Shown: one piece after another, positions 33,022 to 41,946 of the stretch
Numbering within the stretch: the first letter of the stretch is position 1
How the letters are laid out: each line of letters begins with the position of its first letter
From: Pontibacter chinhatensis
GTDB taxonomy: Bacteria; Bacteroidota; Bacteroidia; Cytophagales; Hymenobacteraceae
Direction: 5' to 3'
Length of the DNA stretch: 64,000 nt
Assembly: GCF_900113285.1 (NCBI RefSeq)
Contig: NZ_FOOT01000003.1
Span: 558,001-622,000 of the forward strand
Made by a program: the position numbers and the translations under genes
Notes under the pieces: generated by a model
Seen by the model: the letters and a program-made list of their open reading frames with translations, nothing else
Told to the model about the DNA's origin: nothing
The model's database searches: none

Positions 33022-36000
33022 TTAAAGCTGGAGGGTAACGTTCATGCCGAAAGTTCTTGTAGAAGGCATCTGGCCCATTTCCACGCCCGGCATAATGGTG
33101 CCACCGTTCAGTGCGGCAGTCTCTGGGTCAAAGATTGGGAACTTGGTCAGCATGGCCAGGTCGCGGCCGTAAAGGGCAACGCTTGCCCCCTGCAGGAATC
33201 TTGTCTTAGACAGGAGCGCCTTTGGCAGGTTATACTCCAGGCGCACCTCACGCAGCTTCAGGTAAGAGGCATCAAAGGAGTTGGACTCTACGTTGGCGCG
33301 GCGGTAGTAACGCGTGTAGTAGGCCTGAGGAGTTACCTTGGTGGTGTTTGGTGAGTAGGTTCCGTCGCCGTTGTCCACCACACCGTCCCCGATGATGAAG
33401 CCTTCTTCACGGCCCATCAGCGTGCTTTTCAGCTTGCCCTGCTCGGCCATCTTGTGGTGCGTCTGGGAGTAGATGATGCCCCCGTACTGTCCATCGAGCA
33501 ACACGTTCAGGCGGAAGTTCTTGAAAGAGAACTCGTTGTTGAAGCCAGCCTTCCAGTCGGCATACGCGTTGCCGATGTACTGTGTCTCCTGGGGGTAAGC
33601 CGGCAGACCAGCGTTGTCATATACTATCTGCCCGTCGGGGCTTCTCACAAAGCCGAAGCCGTAAATGTCACCCGTAGATCCGCCCACTTTGGCAATGATG
33701 CTGGCCTGGCCGCCCATGTGTATTACCTGCTGGTCTGCTCCAAGGTCTTCAGCCAGTTCCATCACCTGGTTGTCGTTTTTGGACCATACCACGGAGGTGT
33801 TCCAGCGGAAGTCCCTTGTCTCTACCGGGGTGGCGTTCACCATCAGTTCTACACCCTGGTTTCTTACTTTTCCAGCGTTCATCACCGCCCTGCTGTAACC
33901 GGTGGTCGGGTCAAGCGGGATTTCGAGGATTTGGTTCTCAGTGAAGCTACGGTATAGTGTAATGTCCATACCCAGGCGCCCCTGGAACAGCCTGTACTCC
34001 AGACCGGCCTCGTAGCTGGTGGTCAGTTCTGGCTTGAAATCCGCGTTGTGCAGGATAGTAGGCATGGAACCGGAGCCGGCAAAGTCACTCTGCCCATAAT
34101 ACTTTCTGGTTCGGTAAGGGCGTGTATCGTTGCCTACTTTTGCGGCCGAAAGTCTCAGCTTGGCATAAGACACCTGGCGCGGCAAGGTAAAGATATCGCT
34201 CAGGATAAAGCTGGAGCTGATGGAAGGGTAGAAGAAGGAGTTGTTCTGCACCGGGAGTGTGGAGGACCAGTCGTTACGGCCCGTCACGTCCACAAACACC
34301 TTGTCCTGGTAAGAGAAAGTGGCCAAACCGTAAAGGCTGTTTACATGCTTGTTTGCGTGGCTGGTGGTCATCATCGGGTTGCTGATGCCGTTGGAGAGCT
34401 TGTATACTCCTGGAATCACCAGGCCGTCCAGCACCCCGGCCGTATGCCTATACTTTTCGCGTCTGGTATTGCCACCAAACGAAGTTCTGATGTCGATGTC
34501 GCTGCCGATTTGCTCCTTGTAGGTCACCAGGAAGTCGGTGTTGATTTCATAGTCGAAAATGCTCTGCTCTTTGTAGTAGCCCAGCGGGAAGTTGGCCGTG
34601 TTGAACGGGCGTCGCTGCTCGCGGTCTTCCTGGCTTGTGGTAATGCCGGAGCGCACCAGCAGGTCCAGTTTTGGGGAGAACTCGTACGTGGCCGACAAGT
34701 TACCCACAGTGGAGTAGTTGTTCAGCGCGTTGGTCATCTCGTAGGCAATCACATAAGGGTTATCGATGTAAGAGCTGAAAGGGTGTATCTGCTCAATCTG
34801 CTCCTTGCCCTTTTTCCATCTCGGCTCGTACCAGGCCAAATCCACGTTCGGGTTCTGGAAAATCATGAAGTAGGCGATGGACTGGTTGCTGTAGCCGGTG
34901 CCCGGCAGGTTATCGCTTTTCTTGTGCGTGAAGTTAACCTTGGAGTTCAGCTTTAGCTTGTCAGACACCTTATAGTTCAGGCTCAGGGCGGCCGTCATGC
35001 GCTCAAAGCCGGTGTTGGGCATAATCCACTCGTTCTTGGAGTGCGTCAGGGAAGCGCGGGCCGAACCACGCTCATTGCCTCCATCCACGGCTACGCTGTT
35101 GGTGATGGTGGAGCCTGTTCTAAAAAAGCCCTTGATGTTATCCTTGTAGGGCCTCCACAGCTGGCGCTCGGCCGACTGTCCCTCCAGCGTAGGGTCATAC
35201 TGATAAAAGTATTGTCCGTCGAACTTAGGGCCGTAGGCGCTGCTGGTGCTGCCTGTGTTGGCTCCATCCTCAGAGGCATGATAAGAGTAATAAGGTATTC
35301 CGTCCTTGTTCAGGTTATGCGTTCCCTGGCCATACTCATACTGGTAATCCGGCCACTGAAGCACATCGTTAATGCTATAGTTGGAGCTCACTGTCACGCC
35401 CAGGCCTTTTTTCCTGCTGCTGCCAGACTTGGTGGTAATGATCAGTACGCCGTTAGCTGCACGGCTACCGTAAAGTGCCGCCGCGCTTGGACCTTTCAGT
35501 ACGGTTATACTTTCAATGTCGTCAGGGTTGATGTCGGCGATGCCGTTGCCGAAGTCCACCGGGATGTCATTTCCCGAGCCCGCCCCGTAGGCGTTGTCCA
35601 CGCCGGAGCTGGTCATGTCGCTGTTCATCGGCACCCCGTCCAGCACGATCAGCGCGTTGTTGCCGTTAGGGTCCAGCGAGTTATCCCCACGCAGCGATAT
35701 ACGGGTGGAGTTCACGGGGCCAGAACCGGGGGACACCAGGCTCAGACCGGCCACCTTGCCGGAAAGGGCGCTCGCAAAGTTATTGGAGCGGGCATTGGTC
35801 AGGCTTTCGCCGGTAACGGTTTGGGTGGCGTAGCCCAGGGCCTTCTCCTCCCGCTCGATACCCAGGGCCGTCACCACTACCTCGTTCAGGCTGTTGTCGT
35901 CCTCGCTCAGGGTGATGTTGATGGTGGATTGGTTTCCTACCGGAATTACTTTTGTCTGGAAACCGATGTAGCTTACTACCAGCACATCCTCTGCGCCGCC

Positions 36001-36216
36001 CACCCGAAGGGCATAGCTGCCGTCCATGTTGGTAACGGTGCCCGTAGCGGTTCCTTTAACAGCGACACTTGCGCCCGGGAGCGCCATGCCCTTGGTGTCG
36101 GAAACCTTGCCCTGAACGGAGAGCGACTGCGCTACAGCCAACTGGCAACACAGCAACAGCAGAAATACTGCCGCCATGTGCCTCTTCGTAATGAGAGTAG
36201 AAATTTTTAATAGCAT
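33022..36216 (-). CDS. SusC/RagA-family TonB-linked outer membrane receptor
   Basis: A 1064-aa outer membrane transporter. It has a signal peptide (about residues 1-29 from the Met at 36216, ending CQLAVAQ), a carboxypeptidase-like N-terminal extension (VQGKVSDTKGMALPGASVAVKG), the TonB-box-like region DNSLNEVVVTALGI, a plug domain (SLRGDNSLDPNG, ESITVLKGPSAAALYGSRAANGVLII), and a 22-strand barrel ending in VTLQL. The longer frame from a TTG at 36243 is not preferred. With the SusD-like protein and the phosphoesterase it forms a three-gene uptake locus. No hybrid two-component sensor or ECF sigma/anti-sigma pair is adjacent. Confidence 0.95.
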   Translation of the reverse strand: MLLKISTLITKRHMAAVFLLLLCCQLAVAQSLSVQGKVSDTKGMALPGASVAVKGTATGTVTNMDGSYALRVGGAEDVLVVSYIGFQTKVIPVGNQSTINITLSEDDNSLNEVVVTALGIEREEKALGYATQTVTGESLTNARSNNFASALSGKVAGLSLVSPGSGPVNSTRISLRGDNSLDPNGNNALIVLDGVPMNSDMTSSGVDNAYGAGSGNDIPVDFGNGIADINPDDIESITVLKGPSAAALYGSRAANGVLIITTKSGSSRKKGLGVTVSSNYSINDVLQWPDYQYEYGQGTHNLNKDGIPYYSYHASEDGANTGSTSSAYGPKFDGQYFYQYDPTLEGQSAERQLWRPYKDNIKGFFRTGSTITNSVAVDGGNERGSARASLTHSKNEWIMPNTGFERMTAALSLNYKVSDKLKLNSKVNFTHKKSDNLPGTGYSNQSIAYFMIFQNPNVDLAWYEPRWKKGKEQIEQIHPFSSYIDNPYVIAYEMTNALNNYSTVGNLSATYEFSPKLDLLVRSGITTSQEDREQRRPFNTANFPLGYYKEQSIFDYEINTDFLVTYKEQIGSDIDIRTSFGGNTRREKYRHTAGVLDGLVIPGVYKLSNGISNPMMTTSHANKHVNSLYGLATFSYQDKVFVDVTGRNDWSSTLPVQNNSFFYPSISSSFILSDIFTLPRQVSYAKLRLSAAKVGNDTRPYRTRKYYGQSDFAGSGSMPTILHNADFKPELTTSYEAGLEYRLFQGRLGMDITLYRSFTENQILEIPLDPTTGYSRAVMNAGKVRNQGVELMVNATPVETRDFRWNTSVVWSKNDNQVMELAEDLGADQQVIHMGGQASIIAKVGGSTGDIYGFGFVRSPDGQIVYDNAGLPAYPQETQYIGNAYADWKAGFNNEFSFKNFRLNVLLDGQYGGIIYSQTHHKMAEQGKLKSTLMGREEGFIIGDGVVDNGDGTYSPNTTKVTPQAYYTRYYRRANVESNSFDASYLKLREVRLEYNLPKALLSKTRFLQGASVALYGRDLAMLTKFPIFDPETAALNGGTIMPGVEMGQMPSTRTFGMNVTLQL

Positions 36217-36608
36217 TTTGGTCGGTTGGTTATTTGACCGCAAAGCTATCCCGCCGAGGTTATCAGAATGTTACTGGCGTTATACCTAAAGGTTAAAGAT
36301 TAGCCTACCTTCCCAGAGAAGAAGTAATAATTGCTTAACAAAGGCATCTTTTAGAACTGTGTTGTGGAGAGGCACGGAGCCTTAGTGCTGAATGGTTGTA
36401 AGTAATGTATTTGAGGCACCCTGGCCTACCCCGCTAACTGGCTTTAATGATGCGTTGTGGGAGGGCGTTCTGGGAGAGTATAAACCAGGGCCTCTAACTA
36501 CATCGTTGACCAAGTTCTTTTCCTGCGCTAATACCTGATGCGGAAACGAACAGGCGTAGGCAAAGTATAATATATACTTTGCCTACGCCTGTTCCGGAGT
36601 TTTGCCCT
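36217..36608. other. Upstream region of the SusC operon with a terminator
   Basis: No gene. It should contain the promoter of the leftward SusC operon. At its right end is a terminator: arms of 22 bp (36548-36569 and 36573-36594), GAACAGGCGTAGGCAAAGTA and onward, with the iterated motif meeting at the loop as AAAGTATAATATATACTTT. It ends the leftward gene at 36609-37013. Confidence 0.75.
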
Positions 36609-37013
36609 CTATTGCTCCGCACCCATAAGCTGGTCCAGAATGTGCTCGCCAAGCACAATGTCGGCCACTTTTATACTTCCCTTCCCAATCTGCTTCCACA
36701 CGCCGCTTACCTGCAGCACGGCTATCCGGTCTGTGAGCGATACTTCGGCTACGTAGGAGATGTTTGATTCGGCCAGCCGGTTGGCGATGGCCTCATGCAT
36801 TTCTTTCACAGAAGTCGGGTGCGTGAGCATGTTACGGAAGTCTGCCAGCAGGGTAAAACCGGGCTTAGCCAGTTCTATTACCTGATCCCAATCGCTCATA
36901 TAAGTTGGCACCACGTCAGGTGATTTCCAATAGTTGTTAATTCTAAGGTAGATACGATTCTTGGTGCGGTCGTAATTCAGTCCGTAGTATTGGTTGTTTG
37001 ATACAGCAATCAT
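36609..37013 (-). CDS. Hypothetical protein, possibly SpoIIAA/STAS-like fold
   Basis: A 134-aa soluble protein without signal peptide. The pattern of a first strand pair (YYGLNYDRTKNRIYLRINN), a helix (VPTYMSDWDQVIELAK), a strand (FTLLADFRNM), a helix (VKEMHEAIANRLAE) and another strand (YVAEVSLTD) resembles the STAS-like SpoIIAA fold found in many small proteins of this phylum. No specific residues prove it. Function unknown. Ends at a strong terminator. Confidence 0.65.
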   Translation of the reverse strand: MIAVSNNQYYGLNYDRTKNRIYLRINNYWKSPDVVPTYMSDWDQVIELAKPGFTLLADFRNMLTHPTSVKEMHEAIANRLAESNISYVAEVSLTDRIAVLQVSGVWKQIGKGSIKVADIVLGEHILDQLMGAEQ

Positions 37014-37421
37014 TCCGCTAAGTAGAAATATGCTTGATGCAAAGGTGTGAGTAACAAAAAATCTCGCGGCACGCGGTGGCCTGTCGGGTTAAAGCAACTC
37101 CGGCAGAAAAGGCCTGCAGCGCCACGGTTGCTGTATACGTAATCACTGCTTATTCGCTATTGTTCAAGCAGAAAGCAATAAAAGCAAGTTTCTGCCTGCA
37201 CCTGTCAGCTGCGGTTATACTTATACTTGCCGCTGTCTTGCCCTTTTGGGTGGAGCATCTGTTCTAAACGCAAACACTGCCTCTGCTACAAGTAAGGTAA
37301 CTTGTCCGGGGTTGGGCCGCTTTGGTCGAAGCGGCAGGCAGGTAGGTGTATTTTTCCGTGCATTTGTAACATTATACGTCCCAGCTACATATACAGCATA
37401 CTATACTACTCACTCCCTTTC
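37014..37421. other. Intergenic region, no supported gene
   Basis: Contains a 63-codon frame from a GTG at 37076 with two hydrophobic stretches. Nothing else supports it as a gene, and it carries two overlapping copies of TATACTT (about 37216-37230). The rest lacks recognisable features. Confidence 0.4.
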
Positions 37422-37769
37422 ATGAAGAGACCCCTGTCCATCGCCCTGGTTTTGCTTTGCTTTTGCGCGTGCTCTGGCAAGAAAGACCATGCAACGGAAG
37501 AGGAGCAGGCCGTCATTGCCAGCGAAACAGGAATCCCGCTGCCGCTGCCGCCGGACATTATTTATACCGTCAGGCCGCTTATCCACGGCAAGCTCTACAG
37601 CGAGCCTGACTTTGAGGCGGTGCCTGTAGCATACTTCGACACCACGCAGCAGATTTATGTGCTGGACACCTCCAATACCATGTTTGCGAAAGCCCGTATC
37701 CGGCAGGATACGGTGCAGTACACCGGTTACGTGCCTAAAACCATACTTCCGGCGCATGCGCAGGAGTAA
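37422..37769 (+). CDS. Small putative lipoprotein with SH3-like region
   Basis: A 115-aa exported protein. The N-terminus MKRPLSIALVLLCFCACSGKK reads as a lipoprotein signal with Cys18 as the likely lipidation site. The mature part (IYTVRPLIHGKLYSEPDFEA, YVLDTSNTMFAKARI, YTGYVPKTIL) has the strand pattern of a bacterial SH3-like domain, but no diagnostic motif. The frame begins at 37302; the Met at 37422 is chosen for the signal peptide. Function unknown. Confidence 0.65.
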   Translation: MKRPLSIALVLLCFCACSGKKDHATEEEQAVIASETGIPLPLPPDIIYTVRPLIHGKLYSEPDFEAVPVAYFDTTQQIYVLDTSNTMFAKARIRQDTVQYTGYVPKTILPAHAQE

Positions 37770-37786
37770 GGACTGGAGGCCTGCAA

Positions 37787-37828
37787 AACAAAAGCGGCTA
37801 TCCTTTAGGTGGGATAGCCGCTTTTGTT
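37787..37828. terminator. Bidirectional terminator between convergent genes
   Basis: Arms AACAAAAGCGGCTATCC (37787-37803) and GGATAGCCGCTTTTGTT (37812-37828). It sits between the lipoprotein gene (+) and the T9SS-domain gene (-). Confidence 0.85.
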
Positions 37829-37845
37829 GACTCGTAATCGAATTG

Positions 37846-38205
37846 CTATTTAATCACCACGCGCCGGACAGCGCTGTAGTTATCGGCCTCCAGCTTCACA
37901 TAGTACAAGCCTTTGGCGTGGCGGTCCAGGTTGATGGTTTTGCTCAGTTTTGGCTCATGGTTGCTCAACGTTTCACGGTATATCTCGTTACCGATCACGT
38001 TCAGGATGGTAAGCTCTACCTGCGTTGCGTGCAGGTTGGAGACAGAGATGGTGAACACCCCGTTACTCGGGTTTGGGTAGATGGCCACATCCTCCTCCTG
38101 TACTAACCCAAGCGGGTTTTTGTCTGTTTGCTGCGCGGGTGTCCCCTGCGCCTGCACCAACAGTACAGTAAAACATGTGATAACAGTAAGTATAAATTGT
38201 TTCAT
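37846..38205 (-). CDS. Minimal exported protein made of a T9SS sorting domain
   Basis: A 119-aa protein. After the signal peptide (residues 1-20, ending LLVQAQ) only about 20 residues precede a complete type A T9SS C-terminal domain: VAIYPNPSNGVFTISVSN, LTILNVIGNEIYRETL, HAKGLYYVKLEAD and a terminal VIK. There is no cargo domain. It should be exported by the Sec system and routed to the T9SS. It could be a decoy, a stress-related peptide or the remnant of a larger cargo protein; the sequence does not decide. The AAGTATAAA motif lies within its signal peptide codons (about 38189-38197). Confidence 0.8.
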   Translation of the reverse strand: MKQFILTVITCFTVLLVQAQGTPAQQTDKNPLGLVQEEDVAIYPNPSNGVFTISVSNLHATQVELTILNVIGNEIYRETLSNHEPKLSKTINLDRHAKGLYYVKLEADNYSAVRRVVIK

Positions 38206-38379
38206 ATAATTCTGATGTAGAATGCCTTTACGTAAAATAAAGGACAAAAGTCGTTCCATTATTAAAAACGAGGGCAATATTTTTTTGTTCATACGTTACA
38301 CCCCCTAAAATGGGGGTGTTCACTAAGTTTAGCAAAGTAAATTTGTATAAATTTAATATCCAACAGAATTCTCCTTTTG

Positions 38380-39495
38380 ATGGTAAAAGATGTGGCGGTG
38401 ATAGGGGGCGGCTTAGCCGGCTTGGTCTGTGCGCTGGGGCTGGCAAGGGCCGGGCTGCAGGTGGTGCTCGTCGAGAAAAAGGCATATCCGTTCCACAGGG
38501 TGTGTGGGGAGTATATTTCCAATGAGGCGCTGCCCTACCTGCGCCAGCTTGGCGTGCAGATTAGCGCTTTGCAGCCCGCCCGTATCAGCCGCTTCATGCT
38601 CACTTCTCCCGGCGGGAATACACTGTATGCAAAATTGGATTTAGGCGGCTTCGGGGTGAGCCGTTATACGCTGGATTCTTACATTTACGGGCTGGCGCAG
38701 CAGCAGGGGGTGCAGTTTATACTACAGCAAACAGTACAAGAGGTAAATTTTGAAAACGACGCTTTTTCGCTCCTCCTGTCAAATGGGAAAAGTATAAAAG
38801 CGCGTGTGGCCATTGGTGCCTTCGGCAAGCGTTCCAACCTCGACCGGCAGCTGCAGCGAAGCTTCTTCCGGGCACGCTCGCCTTACATCGGCGTCAAGTA
38901 CCACATCACCCACGATTTCCCCCGCGACCTGATTGCCCTGCACAACTTTAAAAATGGCTACGCCGGTACCTCGGCCATCGAGGACGGCAAGTACTGCTTC
39001 TGCTACCTCACCACCCGCGACAACCTGAAAGCGCATGGAACCATACCGGCCATGGAGCGGGCTATACTTTGCCGCAACCCCCACCTGCGGCGCCTTTTCG
39101 CGGAGGCCGAGTTTCTGTACCCGCAGCCCGAGGTTATCAATGAGATCTCCTTTGCCGACAAAACCTGCGTGGAGAACCACATGCTCCTGTGCGGCGATGC
39201 GGCCGGCATGATTACGCCCCTTTGCGGCAACGGCATGGCCATGGCGATACATGCAGCTAAAATCGCTACGGGAAAGGTGCTTTTATACTTCGGGGGCAGC
39301 CTGACGCGGCTGGAGTTGGAGCAGCAGTATACTTTGGCCTGGGAGCAGCAGTTCGCCGGCCGGCTGCGGCTGGGCCGGGCGGTGCAGGGGCTGTTTGGCG
39401 GGCCGCTGCTGTCGGAGGTGGCGGTAGGGCTGCTGAGGGTGGTGCCGCCGGCCGTGCAGCTGGTGATGCGCCAAACCCACGGAAAGCCTTTCTAA
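38380..39495 (+). CDS. FAD-dependent oxidoreductase of the geranylgeranyl reductase / aromatic hydroxylase group
   Basis: A 371-aa flavoprotein. The FAD-binding motif VAVIGGGLAGLVCALGLARAG is near the N-terminus, followed by VEKKAYPFHRVCGEYIS (the acidic residue for ribose and a Cys-Gly typical of geranylgeranyl-reductase-like enzymes) and the second FAD motif LLCGDAAGMITPLCGNGMAMAI near residue 270. A TTG lies one codon before the ATG; the ATG is used. It is the first gene of a three-gene cluster with a type III polyketide synthase (141 bp downstream) and a methyltransferase. A role in oxidising the polyketide product is likely by analogy with phenolic lipid operons. Confidence 0.88.
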   Translation: MVKDVAVIGGGLAGLVCALGLARAGLQVVLVEKKAYPFHRVCGEYISNEALPYLRQLGVQISALQPARISRFMLTSPGGNTLYAKLDLGGFGVSRYTLDSYIYGLAQQQGVQFILQQTVQEVNFENDAFSLLLSNGKSIKARVAIGAFGKRSNLDRQLQRSFFRARSPYIGVKYHITHDFPRDLIALHNFKNGYAGTSAIEDGKYCFCYLTTRDNLKAHGTIPAMERAILCRNPHLRRLFAEAEFLYPQPEVINEISFADKTCVENHMLLCGDAAGMITPLCGNGMAMAIHAAKIATGKVLLYFGGSLTRLELEQQYTLAWEQQFAGRLRLGRAVQGLFGGPLLSEVAVGLLRVVPPAVQLVMRQTHGKPF

Positions 39496-39636
39496 ATCAG
39501 CTCCCCTATATCTAACTGTCAGCTGCTTCCGTACTTATTCCATACTTAGGCGGCACGGCTTACTTTCTGCATCCCATACTTTCTACGGGCACACAGGATG
39601 CAGGGCCGCAAGCCTTATACCCGTAACCCCAACCCC

Positions 39637-40764
39637 ATGAAAAGCTACATTTGCGCCATTGGCACGGCTACCCCACCGCACAAGATACCGCAGATGCAGG
39701 TAGCGGACTTTATGGCCGCCGCCCTGCAGTTCGGGGAGCAGGACACCCGCAAGCTGCGGGCGCTGTACCGCGTGTCAGGCATTGGGCAGCGCTACAGTGT
39801 GCTGGAGGACTACACCCGCCAGAATGGCAGCTTCTCCTTCTACCCCAACACGCCTACGCTGGAGCCTTTCCCGACGGTGCAGCAGCGCATGGATGTATAC
39901 CGCCGCCACGCGGTGGATTTATCAGAGAAGGCGATACGCAGCTGCCTGGAGCAGGCGGGGCCGGTGCAGCTGAGCGAGCTGACGCACCTGATAACGGTGA
40001 GCTGCACGGGCATGTATGCGCCGGGGCTGGACATTGAGCTGGTGGAGCGGCTGAATCTCTCGCCTTGCGTGCAGCGCACATCGGTGAACTTTATGGGGTG
40101 CTACGCCGCCTTTAACGCCATCAAACTGGCCGATTCTATCTGCCGGGCCAACCCCGAGGCAAAAGTTATACTTGTCTGTACCGAAATCTGTACCATTCAT
40201 TTCCAGAAAAACCCCGAGCAGGACCACCTCGTGTCGAACGCTTTGTTTGGCGACGGCGCGGCCGCCGTGCTGATGCAGGGGCAGCCCTGCCGGCAGGTGA
40301 GCCTGGAGCTGCAGTCCTTCCACTGCGACCTGGCCCCGGCGGGCAAACGCGACATGGCCTGGCATATCGGTGACACCGGCTTTGAGATGACGCTCTCCTC
40401 CTATGTGCCCGACCTCATCAAAAACGGTATCCGGCAACTGACCGAGCGGCTGTTGCAAGGGCTCAAAACTACCCTCTCCGAGATAAAGCTTTTTGCCATA
40501 CACCCCGGCGGGCGCCGCATCCTGGAGGTGATTGAGCAGGAGCTGGGCATGACGGCGCACGACAACCGCTTTGCCTACCGGGTGCTGCGCGATTTCGGCA
40601 ACATGTCGTCGGCCACGGTGCTGTTTGTGCTCAAGGAGCTGATGCAAACCCTGACACCGCAAGAAAAGGACGAGCCGGTACTGAGCTTCGCCTTCGGCCC
40701 CGGCCTCACCCTCGAATCCATGTTACTCAAAGTCCACTATGCACATGCTGAGGCAGCGGTCTAG
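39637..40764 (+). CDS. Type III polyketide synthase (chalcone/stilbene synthase family)
   Basis: A 375-aa homodimeric-type condensing enzyme that uses CoA starters and malonyl-CoA. The catalytic triad is visible: Cys155 in NFMGCYAAFNA, His289 in AIHPGGRRILE, and Asn322 in FGNMSSATVLF. The end AFGPGLTLESMLL is the family GFGPG loop with Ala for Gly. Bacterial members make alkylresorcinols, alkylpyrones or tetrahydroxynaphthalene. Flanking oxidoreductase and methyltransferase genes fit the phenolic lipid type. The Met at 39637 matches the family start; the frame itself opens at 39598. Its stop overlaps the next gene by 26 bp. Confidence 0.93.
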   Translation: MKSYICAIGTATPPHKIPQMQVADFMAAALQFGEQDTRKLRALYRVSGIGQRYSVLEDYTRQNGSFSFYPNTPTLEPFPTVQQRMDVYRRHAVDLSEKAIRSCLEQAGPVQLSELTHLITVSCTGMYAPGLDIELVERLNLSPCVQRTSVNFMGCYAAFNAIKLADSICRANPEAKVILVCTEICTIHFQKNPEQDHLVSNALFGDGAAAVLMQGQPCRQVSLELQSFHCDLAPAGKRDMAWHIGDTGFEMTLSSYVPDLIKNGIRQLTERLLQGLKTTLSEIKLFAIHPGGRRILEVIEQELGMTAHDNRFAYRVLRDFGNMSSATVLFVLKELMQTLTPQEKDEPVLSFAFGPGLTLESMLLKVHYAHAEAAV

Positions 40765-41446
40765 CGAGCCGGAGCTGATGGACGACCTGACGCTGTCGGG
40801 CGAGGAGCTGCGGCAGAACCTGGCCGAGCTGGAGGTGATAAACAACTGGCTGGGCGGGCACAAAGTGGTGCTGGATGCGCTGGACAGGCTGGTGGCCAAG
40901 TACAAACCCCGGCACCTGCGCATCGCCGACATCGGTTGCGGCGGCGGCGACACACTGAAAAGTATAGCCCGCTGGGCCCGGCGCAAAAGTATAAAAGTAG
41001 AGCTGGTAGGCATAGATGCGAACGATTTTATGGTGCAGTACGCCCGCCGGCATTGCCACCATTACCCCGAGGTGCAGGTGCAGCAGCACGATGTTTTTTC
41101 AGAGGAGTTCGCCCTGCAAAAGTATGATGTGGTCGTCTGCAGCCTGTTTTGCCATCACTTCACCGATGCGCAGCTGGTGCACATGTTCCGGCAACTGCAC
41201 CGGCAGGCAAGTATAGCCGTTATCATCAACGACCTGCACCGCCACTGGCTGGCTTATTATTCCATCAAGTATATCACGGCGGCTTTTTCCAGGTCGCCTC
41301 TCGTAAAAAATGATGCGCCGCTCTCAGTTTGGCGGGCTTTCCGGAGGCAGGAGCTGGAAGAGCTGGTACGGCAGGCGGGCATCACCAAGTATAACTTGCG
41401 TTGGATGTGGGCCTTCAGGTGGCAACTGGCGCTGTATAAAGTATAA
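40739..41446 (+). CDS. Class I SAM-dependent methyltransferase
   Basis: A 235-aa methyltransferase. The SAM motif I IADIGCGGGDTLKS lies near residues 62-75, the motif II acidic residue in VELVGIDAND, and YDVVVCSLFCHHF is a later core strand with a CHHF that is common in methyltransferases acting on hydroxylated or lipid products. The start overlaps the end of the polyketide synthase gene, so the two are translationally coupled. A likely role is O- or C-methylation of the hydroxylated polyketide (inference). The last codons and stop overlap the motif AAAGTATAAA. Confidence 0.9.
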   Translation: MHMLRQRSSEPELMDDLTLSGEELRQNLAELEVINNWLGGHKVVLDALDRLVAKYKPRHLRIADIGCGGGDTLKSIARWARRKSIKVELVGIDANDFMVQYARRHCHHYPEVQVQQHDVFSEEFALQKYDVVVCSLFCHHFTDAQLVHMFRQLHRQASIAVIINDLHRHWLAYYSIKYITAAFSRSPLVKNDAPLSVWRAFRRQELEELVRQAGITKYNLRWMWAFRWQLALYKV

Positions 41447-41491
41447 ATCCTCCCGATTTATACTTTGCTTATAGATTAAAAGTAAAAGCCG

Positions 41492-41671
41492 ATGAACAGG
41501 TTTCTCCCGCTACGACTGCACCTCTGGCTGGCACTCGCCTATACGGTGCTCGCGCTTCTGCTGATCGCTAAAAAAGGCACGGTACCTACGCTGCCGGAGC
41601 TGCTGATCTACCTGTTCCCGCTCTTGATGTATGCCGTCCGGGTTGCCACTGGCGAGCGCCCGTCCTCGTAG
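41492..41671 (+). CDS. Small membrane protein of 59 aa
   Basis: Frame ATG at 41492 to TAG at 41669-41671. It begins MNRFLPLRLHLWLALAYTVL and has two hydrophobic segments (about residues 12-24 and 36-49) separated by AKKGTVPTLPE. It lies 45 bp after the methyltransferase and 19 bp before another small membrane protein gene, all in the same direction, so it may be part of the polyketide unit. No family is recognised. Its composition fits a real gene better than intergenic DNA. Confidence 0.55.
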   Translation: MNRFLPLRLHLWLALAYTVLALLLIAKKGTVPTLPELLIYLFPLLMYAVRVATGERPSS

Positions 41672-41690
41672 TACCCTTTAAAGTTTACCC

Positions 41691-41897
41691 ATGAGCAGAC
41701 AAACCATTAACTTCTGGATTCTTTTCTCAGTCTCCGTTATTCTTTCGGCACTAGCCATCACCCTCTTCTTCAAGGCGCTGAAAGTCATCCTGATCGTCAT
41801 CCTAACGCTGGCGCTGGCCCCCATCATCTACCTTATCCTCCGCGTGTTCTTCCCCATTAAGAAGCGCGATGAAGACAAGCTGCGGGAGCGGGATTAG
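41691..41897 (+). CDS. Small membrane protein of 68 aa
   Basis: MSRQTINFWILFSVSVILSA begins a long hydrophobic region. Two membrane spans are expected (about residues 8-28 and 31-53), followed by a basic and charged end (FPIKKRDEDKLRERD) that should face the cytoplasm. No family is recognised. Directly follows the 59-aa membrane protein gene, and the pair could form a small complex. Confidence 0.6.
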   Translation: MSRQTINFWILFSVSVILSALAITLFFKALKVILIVILTLALAPIIYLILRVFFPIKKRDEDKLRERD

Positions 41898-41946
41898 GCC
41901 CAGTGGTTGTCTGAATCAGGATTTACAGGATGTAAGGATGCGCAGG

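Noticed and set aside
35041-36210. 389-codon plus-strand frame antisense to the SusC gene
   Set aside because: Shadow of a GC-rich gene; the minus-strand product is an unmistakable TonB-linked receptor.
37076-37267. 63-codon frame from a GTG with two hydrophobic stretches
   Set aside because: Weak start and Ala/Val-rich low information content; could be a small membrane protein, but the sequence alone does not support it.
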